Positions 1 to 5,640 of a stretch of 10,445 nucleotides of DNA are shown here, piece after piece. Within the stretch, counting starts at the first letter, position 1. The number at the start of each line of letters is the position of its first letter. Origin of the DNA: Ruminiclostridium sp. (lineage in GTDB: Bacteria > Bacillota > Clostridia > DSM-8532); assembly GCA_003535195.1 (NCBI GenBank), contig DOHN01000151.1:5025-15469 (forward strand), given 5' to 3'. The notes beneath the pieces are model-generated. The model was not told where the DNA came from, did no database searches, and saw only the letters and a list, made by a program, of their open reading frames with translations. The position numbers and the translations under genes are program-made.

Positions 1-1204
1 CTCCTCCAAAATGGCCCAGGCCGACGCCCATCCACCGGTTTTGCAAAAAGAGCTCCCAGCCCTTCTGATAGCGCATCAGCCGGCCTCCGGTCAGACTGCT
101 GGTGATATACTGGGGAGAAAGCATATATTGAATCCGGTTAAAAACGGAAGGAATCAGCATCATGGCACCGCCGCCTGCGCCCAGAAGAATGAGCCAGCGG
201 GGGTTGATAGCCAGGCAGAACACAAAAAATGCCACTGCCGCACCGAGCCACGCCCCTCGGGAAAGAGTCAGGATGAGGCTTAGCCCCATAGCACCCAAAA
301 GAATGAAAAACACGGCTCTATCAAGAAAGCTGCGGTTTTTTTGCAGCACCAGAGCAAGACAAATGGGAATGATCAGAATAAAAATACTGCCCAGGATATT
401 GGGGCTTCCCACAACTGAAAACACACGGGTAGCGGTGTTGCCCTCAGCCACATCGGTCCAGCCCTTGGGTGTGGGAACCTTCATAATATATTGCAATATG
501 CCGTGCAGCCCCATGACGCCGCCCACGCAAACCAGCAGACGGAGGATAAGATAAGCTTTACGGTCATCGTCCAGATAGCTGTTTAGAATAAAGAACCAGA
601 GAATATATTGAACTACAACCCGAAAGCCGGCAAATCCCAATGGCGCATAAGTACTATTTATTACATAAAGATAAAAGGAGACCGCAATGAGAAGGATCAT
701 GGGCGCTCCTACAGGAGTTGATACAAGAGGTTTATGCTGTTTTTGAAAAAACCAGACACAAAAAACATAAATAGCGCTAAAGATCAGAAAAGCTTCATCC
801 CAAAAGCCAAAAAGCGAGAAATCGCCGAGTATGTCGCGCCCAATTTCATCAATAAAGGCATAGAAAGCCACTAGGGGAATCAAAAATTGTATGCCCGCCG
901 GAAAAAACCTTGAATCGGAAAGGATGCAAAAACTCCTGCTCTCCTTCAATACCGGGAGCATTCTATCCCGAAATCCGGCGCTTTTTCTGTTCAGACTTTC
1001 AAAGATACGATAGCATAAGGAGCTTTCAGGATCGTATTCTTTGACTGCGAAATTGCGTAGCATGGCAGCAATTCTGCTGTCTATGATCACTTTTGCGCAA
1101 TACTCCACCCCGCGCGCCAGAAGACTATTATTCAGAATATTGATAATAACCATGGTAAAGCGAAAAATAACGCTTTGCTTAAACCAGGATTCCAATACAA
1201 CCAT
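1..1204 (-). CDS. O-antigen ligase/polymerase-like membrane protein (partial, C-terminus off the left edge)
   Basis: Polytopic membrane protein of the Wzy/WaaL (O-antigen ligase, PF04932-like) class, which polymerises or transfers lipid-linked glycans on the outer face of the membrane. The frame is open from an ATG at 1204 to the window edge: 401 codons, with no stop reached. Residues about 1-100 are mostly hydrophilic. Hydrophobic segments follow at about 104-118, 138-153, 166-182, 192-208, 217-240, 268-287, 297-313, 318-333 and 336-352. The family landmark TLSRGAWLG lies at 313-321, and the window ends at a G-rich GVGLGHFGG (393-401), typical of the stretch beginning the large extracytoplasmic loop. 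The catalytic His of that loop is off-window. The gene starts 15 nt after the DUF4330 stop, with only a weak GGGG ribosome site. The next ATG (1153) has no better site. The long hydrophilic N-terminus is unusual for the family. The call is firm at family level; the acceptor is unknown. Confidence 0.85.
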   Translation of the reverse strand, partial: MVVLESWFKQSVIFRFTMVIINILNNSLLARGVEYCAKVIIDSRIAAMLRNFAVKEYDPESSLCYRIFESLNRKSAGFRDRMLPVLKESRSFCILSDSRFFPAGIQFLIPLVAFYAFIDEIGRDILGDFSLFGFWDEAFLIFSAIYVFCVWFFQKQHKPLVSTPVGAPMILLIAVSFYLYVINSTYAPLGFAGFRVVVQYILWFFILNSYLDDDRKAYLILRLLVCVGGVMGLHGILQYIMKVPTPKGWTDVAEGNTATRVFSVVGSPNILGSIFILIIPICLALVLQKNRSFLDRAVFFILLGAMGLSLILTLSRGAWLGAAVAFFVFCLAINPRWLILLGAGGGAMMLIPSVFNRIQYMLSPQYITSSLTGGRLMRYQKGWELFLQNRWMGVGLGHFGG

Positions 1205-1219
1205 AACAAATACCCCAAG

Positions 1220-1717
1220 CTATTTTTCTTTGAGGTCCAGAATCAGACTCTCCGAACCCATGGCATAAATTGTTTTTACGGTAAATTTGCCGCCGATGGC
1301 AACAGAATAACGCCCGACTTTTATACCATCATCATTGAGCTTATCCTGTACTTCAATATCGACGTAAACATCTTTCAAATCGGGACTAACAGCCTCAACA
1401 ATACGTCCGTCTTCTGTTTGCACAGCAATAACAGCCGGGCGTTCCTCTATTTGGACGATCTTTGCATTCACAAAGCCGTCATTATCATAATATATACGGC
1501 TGTCCTTTTGGAGGCCTTCGGCAAAAGTATCGGGCATTTCGGCACATTTAACGGTCATGATATAAGCTTTTGTGGCGACCTGGCCGGATTTTTCTTTGCG
1601 GTTTTCGATGAGCTTGTAGCCCACTGCACCTATTGCAACCACGACGGCCAGCAGCATAATCAAATCAAAAATATTGATTTTGCCAAAAATCCGGCCTTTC
1701 TCATCAATAAACTTCAT
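1220..1717 (-). CDS. DUF4330 family membrane-anchored protein
   Basis: 165-residue protein matching the DUF4330 family as I recall it: a short conserved N-terminus (MKFIDEKGRIFGKINIFDL), one transmembrane helix at about 17-37, then a soluble extracytoplasmic part rich in beta-strand-like alternation (about 50-163). No catalytic motif is visible. The start is secure: an ATG with TAGGAGGACT at 1721-1730, just 3 nt upstream of the codon. It lies 21 nt after the glycosyltransferase and 15 nt before the O-antigen ligase-like gene, so all are probably co-transcribed. Family function is not established. The position between a cytosolic glycosyltransferase and a membrane polymerase suggests an accessory of glycan export, polymerisation or chain-length control, by inference only. 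The downstream ligase frame happens to be the same frame, separated by a TAG and five codons. Confidence 0.85.
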   Translation of the reverse strand: MKFIDEKGRIFGKINIFDLIMLLAVVVAIGAVGYKLIENRKEKSGQVATKAYIMTVKCAEMPDTFAEGLQKDSRIYYDNDGFVNAKIVQIEERPAVIAVQTEDGRIVEAVSPDLKDVYVDIEVQDKLNDDGIKVGRYSVAIGGKFTVKTIYAMGSESLILDLKEK

Positions 1718-1738
1718 AATAGTCCTCCTAAACTAAGT

Positions 1739-3004
1739 TTATATGGATACCCTGTCCAGCAGCTCCGCAAGGCTCCTGGTAAGAGCCTTTCTGTCATATT
1801 TCGCTATTTCTGCCCGGTCGGGGTCTATAACGAACTGGCCCCGAAGCCAAGCCTGGTATAGGGTTAACAGGCCTTGTTCGATGGCTTTTACATCAGCCCA
1901 GTCGCAAACAATACCGGTTTTGGTCCGGCGGATAATCTCCGCGGCCGCCCCCTTTTCAGGAATTGCTGCCAGAATGGGATTATTGGTTTGGATGTATTCA
2001 AATATCTTGCCGGTGTAAAAAACCTCTGAACCTGGGCCGCCACCTTCAATGAGAAGCAGAACGTCGGAGTTTATCATCTTTGTCAGACATTCCCCGTGTT
2101 CCATGTAACCTGCAATATCCACAGAACCTGTGAGCCCGTTTTTATCAATAAGCGCCAGAAGCGGTTCCGGTTTAAAACTTCCTATAAATTGCATAAGAAA
2201 CCTGCCACGGTCTATTAATCCCTGTTTGACAAGATTTCCCGCCGCTTCTAAAACTTGATCAGGCTTTCTGCGGCCATACAGCGCTCCGGTATAAGTAACG
2301 GTAAACCGGCCATTACGCTGCCGGCCCATGGAGGGAGCCTGTTCAAAATCTTCCGAGTCATACCCGTTAGGAATAACAGCCATGCGTGTTTCAAGATTAA
2401 GGCCTGGATTTAGCCTGACAAAATTGCCTTTCATCAAAGGTGTATTTGTTATCAGGCCATCGGCCTTTTCCAGCACTTCCCTCTCCATTGCCTTTTCTTT
2501 TTTCATGCGGTATGGAAAATAGGGATTGTCAAGATGATAGGGATTATTGGTCCATTCATCCCGAAAATCAGCCAGCCATGGAATATCCGGAAAGCATTTC
2601 TTCAATTCCAGGCCCATGAGATGATCGCTGTATGGGTAAGAAGTGGTATAGATGGCTTTGATATCCTCTTTTTCCACTCTTTCCACGGCAGATTTCAGGG
2701 CCCTTTTCATCCAGAGCACCTCCCCATCGGGAATGAGCAACTTCCATGCGACGAACTTGCCCGCTTTATTAAAAATGGTTGGAAACGTTGTTAAATCACG
2801 GGCAGGCGTCCGGATAATCTCTAAATGAGACGGAATCTCCCTTAATAGAGATTCATCCCGCAGCGCCATTTTCTTTGTATCCCGGGTAAGCACCACCGGC
2901 TCCCAGCCAAACTGTGGCAGGTACTTGGCAAATTTGGCAGTTCTCTGAACCCCCGAGCCTCCCACGGGGGGGAACTGGTATGCTACCATGAGAACCTTGT
3001 TCAC
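1739..3004 (-). CDS. GT-B fold glycosyltransferase (GT4-like)
   Basis: 421-residue cytosolic glycosyltransferase, likely adding one sugar from a nucleotide donor to a membrane-lipid-linked glycan. Seen in the sequence: an N-terminal Rossmann strand followed by a glycine-rich loop, FPPVGGSGVQR (11-21), typical of GT4 acceptor domains; DFRDEW at 146-151; the inter-domain IPNGYD at 211-216; a second domain starting with the FTVTYTGALYGRR stretch (about 234-246); and a donor-binding region SEVFYTGKIFEYIQTNNP (326-343) with Glu336 in the place of the conserved C-terminal acidic residue of the EX7E motif. The start is GTG, not ATG. It overlaps the wecC stop as GTGA (3001-3004), and GGGAGG at 3013-3018 lies 8 nt upstream, so translation is probably coupled to wecC. 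Sugar and linkage specificity cannot be read from the sequence. Confidence 0.85.
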   Translation of the reverse strand: MNKVLMVAYQFPPVGGSGVQRTAKFAKYLPQFGWEPVVLTRDTKKMALRDESLLREIPSHLEIIRTPARDLTTFPTIFNKAGKFVAWKLLIPDGEVLWMKRALKSAVERVEKEDIKAIYTTSYPYSDHLMGLELKKCFPDIPWLADFRDEWTNNPYHLDNPYFPYRMKKEKAMEREVLEKADGLITNTPLMKGNFVRLNPGLNLETRMAVIPNGYDSEDFEQAPSMGRQRNGRFTVTYTGALYGRRKPDQVLEAAGNLVKQGLIDRGRFLMQFIGSFKPEPLLALIDKNGLTGSVDIAGYMEHGECLTKMINSDVLLLIEGGGPGSEVFYTGKIFEYIQTNNPILAAIPEKGAAAEIIRRTKTGIVCDWADVKAIEQGLLTLYQAWLRGQFVIDPDRAEIAKYDRKALTRSLAELLDRVSI

Positions 3005-4269
3005 GCCTGCTCCCTCCCCCAGCCAAGGAGATGGTATTGAAGCCCTGCCCCCTCTACTTCAAGAGCATCCCAAAAATGCCTTGTATCCAGCACCTGGGGT
3101 TTTTTCATGACATCTTTGATTCTGGAAAAATTCAAGGACTTAAATTGATTATGATTCACAGCAAGTAAAATCAAATGCGCATCCTGGGCAGCCTCGTAAA
3201 CATCCCTGTCCCCCGAGCCTTCAAAATTGACATGGGGATCTACCACCACAATTTCAAAATCGCCCTGCTCCTTTAAAAGACGGACAAGCTCAATAACGGG
3301 GCTTTCGCGCATATCGTCCACATTGGGTTTATAGGTCACGCCCAGCACGCAAATCTTTTTGGTGCCCTGAACGTCATTGGTCAGTGCTTTTACTTTTTCC
3401 AGAACAAAATGGGGCATGCTGTCATTGGTCTGCCTTGCCAGATGAATTATTTTAGAGATTTCAGGCTGCTTTTCAATAATGAACCACGGGTCTACCGCAA
3501 TACAATGCCCCCCTACGCCGGGACCGGGCATATGCAGGTTTACCCTCGGATGCTTATTGGCAAACTCAATGACCTTCCAGGCATTGACGCCCATCTTTTC
3601 ACAAATCATAGCAAGCTCATTGGCCAATGCAATATTGACATCCCGGTAGGTGTTTTCCATAAGCTTGCACATTTCAGCAGTGGTTGCATCGGTGGTATAA
3701 ATATCCCCCTTGACAAAACTCTTGTAAAGCTCCCTGACAACCTCCGCAGACTTTTCATTAATGCCGCCTACGACCCTGTTATTTTCCTTAAGCTCGATTA
3801 AAATTCGGCCTGGCAGCACTCTTTCGGGGCAATAGGCAACAAGCAGATCTTCTCCCGGATTCAATCCTGCTTCCCGCAAAATACCGCCCATAAAGTCTCT
3901 GGTAGTCCCGGGAGGCGAGGTAGATTCCAAAATGAGGATATTTTCCTTCCTCAAATAGGGAATCACCGCCCGCAGGCCGTTTTCTACAAAGGTCATATCG
4001 GCAGTCTTGTCCGGCATGATGGGAGTCGGTACACAGATAATAAACGCATCGGCTTCCTCGGGTTTCAGGGATGCCCGTAATGTGCCCTGGTCTACAGCCT
4101 GCTTGACGGTCTCCTCCAAATGCGGTTCCTCTATAACAATTCCACCCCGGTTAAGAGCGTCGATAACCTTTTGATTAACATCCACACCTACCACGTCATG
4201 TCCATTTGTTGCAAACATGGCCGCTGTAGGAAGACCTATATAGCCAAGTCCAACAATACAAATTTTCAT
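3001..4269 (-). CDS. wecC: UDP-N-acetyl-D-mannosamine dehydrogenase
   Basis: NAD-dependent enzyme oxidising UDP-ManNAc twice at C6 to UDP-ManNAcA, a cytosolic precursor step for surface polysaccharide. 422 residues from the chosen start, the normal family length. Visible: N-terminal Rossmann motif GLGYIGLPTAA (7-17); VPTP at 80-83; LESTSPPGTT at 114-123; the substrate-domain stretch TAEMCKLMENTYRDVNIALA (197-216) with the conserved Lys; the catalytic cysteine in GVGGHCIAVDPWF (Cys256); and the C-terminal domain with YKPNVDDMRESP (313-324). The pattern through PGPGVGGHCIAVDPWF and NRGxIxIEEPxL resembles E. coli WecC more than UDP-glucose dehydrogenases. The start is ATG 4269: GGGGTG at 4280-4285 lies 10 nt upstream, while the alternative GTG at 4281 sits inside that site. 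It is first in a four-gene minus-strand operon. No WecB epimerase is in the window. Confidence 0.9.
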   Translation of the reverse strand: MKICIVGLGYIGLPTAAMFATNGHDVVGVDVNQKVIDALNRGGIVIEEPHLEETVKQAVDQGTLRASLKPEEADAFIICVPTPIMPDKTADMTFVENGLRAVIPYLRKENILILESTSPPGTTRDFMGGILREAGLNPGEDLLVAYCPERVLPGRILIELKENNRVVGGINEKSAEVVRELYKSFVKGDIYTTDATTAEMCKLMENTYRDVNIALANELAMICEKMGVNAWKVIEFANKHPRVNLHMPGPGVGGHCIAVDPWFIIEKQPEISKIIHLARQTNDSMPHFVLEKVKALTNDVQGTKKICVLGVTYKPNVDDMRESPVIELVRLLKEQGDFEIVVVDPHVNFEGSGDRDVYEAAQDAHLILLAVNHNQFKSLNFSRIKDVMKKPQVLDTRHFWDALEVEGAGLQYHLLGWGREQA

Positions 4270-4279
4270 ATATTTTAAC

Positions 4280-4285
4280 ACCCCT
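4280..4285 (-). promoter_or_regulatory. Shine-Dalgarno of wecC
   Basis: GGGGTG on the minus strand, 10 nt upstream of ATG 4269. It decides the wecC start against the GTG at 4281, which would overlap it. Confidence 0.6.
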
Positions 4286-4307
4286 ATTTTTTATTTTAGA
4301 CTGTTTA

Positions 4308-4336
4308 AGTTTAACATTTCTTTATTATGAGGTCAA
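4308..4336 (-). promoter_or_regulatory. SigA-type promoter for the wecC operon
   Basis: On the minus strand, TTGACC (4331-4336, 5 of 6 to the -35 consensus), a 17-bp spacer, and TAAACT (4308-4313, 4 of 6) preceded by TG one base upstream, which makes an extended -10. Transcription would start near 4301, giving a leader of about 30 nt before ATG 4269. This is pattern matching by eye; the spacing and extended -10 make it credible. Confidence 0.7.
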
Positions 4337-4371
4337 TAAAATAGGCTTTATGTGCGGGATAAAACATATTC

Positions 4372-4400
4372 TTTTCAAAACCCGGTTATTTTAGTATAAT
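4372..4400 (+). promoter_or_regulatory. Candidate promoter for the WecG/TagA gene
   Basis: Plus strand: perfect -10 TATAAT at 4395-4400, with TTTTCA at 4372-4377 (4 of 6 to the -35 consensus) across a 17-bp spacer. The start site would fall near 4406, about 100 nt before the ATG at 4508. The promoter faces away from the wecC promoter at 4308-4336, so a roughly 35-bp stretch between the two -35 elements could be shared by one regulator. Confidence 0.6.
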
Positions 4401-4405
4401 CATTT

Positions 4406-4449
4406 AGCAAACTATTAAAAAAATTATTATTTATTTTTTATAATTTGCT
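4406..4449 (+). repeat. AT-rich imperfect inverted repeat at the predicted 5' end of the wecG transcript
   Basis: AGCAAA at 4406-4411 pairs with TTTGCT at 4444-4449. The arms continue inward through T/A-rich sequence (CTATTAAAAAAA against TTTTTTATAA) with one mismatch and a one-base slip, around a loop of roughly ten A/T bases. It begins at about the predicted transcription start, so the mRNA would open with this hairpin. It may affect transcript stability or be a DNA cruciform or protein site; the function is inferred. Confidence 0.55.
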
Positions 4450-4458
4450 CAGAAAATA

Positions 4459-4488
4459 GATGAAATGCCGTGAAAATGGCAATTCATC
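4459..4488 (+). repeat. Leader hairpin just upstream of the wecG ribosome site
   Basis: GATGAAATGCC (4459-4469) pairs with GGCAATTCATC (4478-4488): 11 positions with one central A-A mismatch and an 8-nt loop. The 3' arm ends 7 nt before GGAGG at 4496. An upstream in-frame ATG at 4460 lies within the 5' arm and has no Shine-Dalgarno site. The hairpin is too short of a T-tract to be an intrinsic terminator. Confidence 0.6.
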
Positions 4489-4495
4489 CTTTACT

Positions 4496-4501
4496 GGAGG
4501 A
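4496..4501 (+). promoter_or_regulatory. Shine-Dalgarno deciding the wecG start
   Basis: GGAGGA with a 6-nt spacer to ATG 4508. It rules out the upstream in-frame ATG at 4460, which has no site and whose first 16 residues do not resemble the family. Confidence 0.85.
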
Positions 4502-4507
4502 TTTAAA

Positions 4508-5239
4508 ATGCCCGAAAAAATTGATATTCACGGTGTTATGATGGACAATGTAACCATGGACGAAGCGTTGAAGCGCGTTCTGGAAATGCTGAAGCACCAG
4601 GGTCCTTATAAAATTTATACCCCTAATTCAGAAATTGTTATGCAGGCATACAGAGACCCCGATTTAAAAGCGCTGCTGAATAAAGCCGACCTCCTGATTG
4701 CCGACGGCGCAGGCGTGGTGCTGGCTTCCGGGATACTCGGATGCAGGCTTAAGGAAAAAGTCTCGGGTATAGATTTGACAAGAAGACTCTTTATCAATAC
4801 GGACAGGCGTATTACCAGCTTCTTCATATTCGGCGGAAAGCCCGGTGTAGCAGAGCAGGCCTCCATTAATCTGCTTTCGGATTTTCCAAGAGCCAATATT
4901 CTGGGTTTTCGCAACGGTTATTTTAAGGAAGAAGAAGTTCCGGACATCATCCGGCAGATCAATACTTCAGGCGCTGAAATCCTTCTGGTAGGCTTAGGCG
5001 CGCCAAAGCAGGAAAAATGGATCCACGAGCATGCCCACGAGCTGAACTGCAAGGTTATCATCGGGGTTGGCGGCTCCATCGACGTGTTTGCCGGAACAGC
5101 AAGCCTTGCCCCCGAGTTTATGAGGAAGGCCGGTTTGGAATGGTTATACAGGCTCATAAAAGAACCTTCCCGATATAAACGAATGATGGATCTGCCCCGG
5201 TTCATACTGCTGACTTTAAAAACCAGGTTTAAAAAATAA
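4508..5239 (+). CDS. wecG: WecG/TagA/CpsF family glycosyltransferase (GT26)
   Basis: 243-residue enzyme that transfers ManNAc (TagA-type) or ManNAcA (WecG-type) from its UDP donor to an undecaprenyl-PP-GlcNAc-like lipid at the inner membrane face. Visible landmarks: YTPNSEIV (37-44); ADGAGVV (65-71), whose Asp66 corresponds to the proposed catalytic base; EKVSGIDL (83-90); GGKPGVAEQA (109-118); VGLGAPKQEKWI (161-172) with Gln168; GVGGSIDVFAG (186-196); and the C-terminal membrane-binding appendage GLEWLYRLIKEPSRYKR (209-225). Lys84 stands where WecG and TagA carry an Arg before V-x-G. Length is typical. It is divergent from wecC, and its stop lies 14 bp from the convergent SLH fragment. The presence of WecC beside it favours a ManNAcA donor, by inference; tagA is an equally possible symbol. 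Confidence 0.9.
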   Translation: MPEKIDIHGVMMDNVTMDEALKRVLEMLKHQGPYKIYTPNSEIVMQAYRDPDLKALLNKADLLIADGAGVVLASGILGCRLKEKVSGIDLTRRLFINTDRRITSFFIFGGKPGVAEQASINLLSDFPRANILGFRNGYFKEEEVPDIIRQINTSGAEILLVGLGAPKQEKWIHEHAHELNCKVIIGVGGSIDVFAGTASLAPEFMRKAGLEWLYRLIKEPSRYKRMMDLPRFILLTLKTRFKK

Positions 5240-5253
5240 TCGGCATATAAGAC

Positions 5254-5640
5254 TTACCGGCCCATTTTGTTTACGGTCTCTACGGCAAGCCCGTAAATCA
5301 CATCCATGGTTACCGGATCTTCTTTTTTTAACCTGCCGGTTAATTGGGCCGGCAGAACACCTTGCCCCAAAAGCGCATCCAGCGCTTTGTTCGGCTCGCT
5401 GGGAATGCCCAGTATGTCTAATACAATCATTGCTGCCGTTTCGCCTGTAAGCATCTCCCTGCGCTCATAATTTTCAAGTTTTTTATCGAGCTCCATGTGA
5501 TAAGCTTCCGGTACAATTTTTATGATTGCATTTTTTAAAAGAACTGCCAGAAGCTCCTGGCTGGCTTTATAGTCAAGCTTGAAGTCATTTTTTTCTCCCC
5601 CCGCAATAAGACCCCATTCCGCCAATTCTTTCACATACCG
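5254..5640 (-). pseudogene. SLH-like C-terminal tail cut off from the FAD oxidoreductase by an in-frame stop
   Basis: Directly after the TAA at 5641-5643 the same frame stays open for 128 codons (RYVKELAEWGLIAGG onward) and ends in TAA at 5254-5256. Joined across the stop it reads LSDHWA-stop-RYVKELAEWGLI, which follows the opening of an S-layer homology domain (SD..HWA..YV..LA..GLI.G). A second, more degenerate SLH-like unit follows: LTGETAAMIVLDILGI, then ALDALLGQGVL and KKEDPVTMDVIYGLAVE. SLH domains bind secondary cell-wall polymers. A GTG at 5634 could start a 126-residue peptide, but no ribosome site precedes it and such a peptide would lack a signal sequence and half an SLH unit. AAA, GAA or CAA to TAA is one substitution. 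It could be a true nonsense mutation, a sequencing error or low-level readthrough. Confidence 0.75.

Noticed and set aside
1205..1222. TAG between DUF4330 and the ligase-like gene as a second split gene or readthrough site
   Set aside because: The two frames match only by chance: each product has its own complete domain, and the second has its own ATG.
5333..5355. Perfect 7-bp stem CTGCCGG/CCGGCAG as a terminator
   Set aside because: The T-run lies upstream of the stem on the plus strand and reads as A on the minus strand, so neither strand has a hairpin followed by T. It lies in coding-like SLH sequence.
5254..5634. Independent 126-residue gene starting at GTG 5634
   Set aside because: No ribosome site, the codon before it follows directly from the oxidoreductase stop in the same frame, and the protein begins in the middle of an SLH-like unit.
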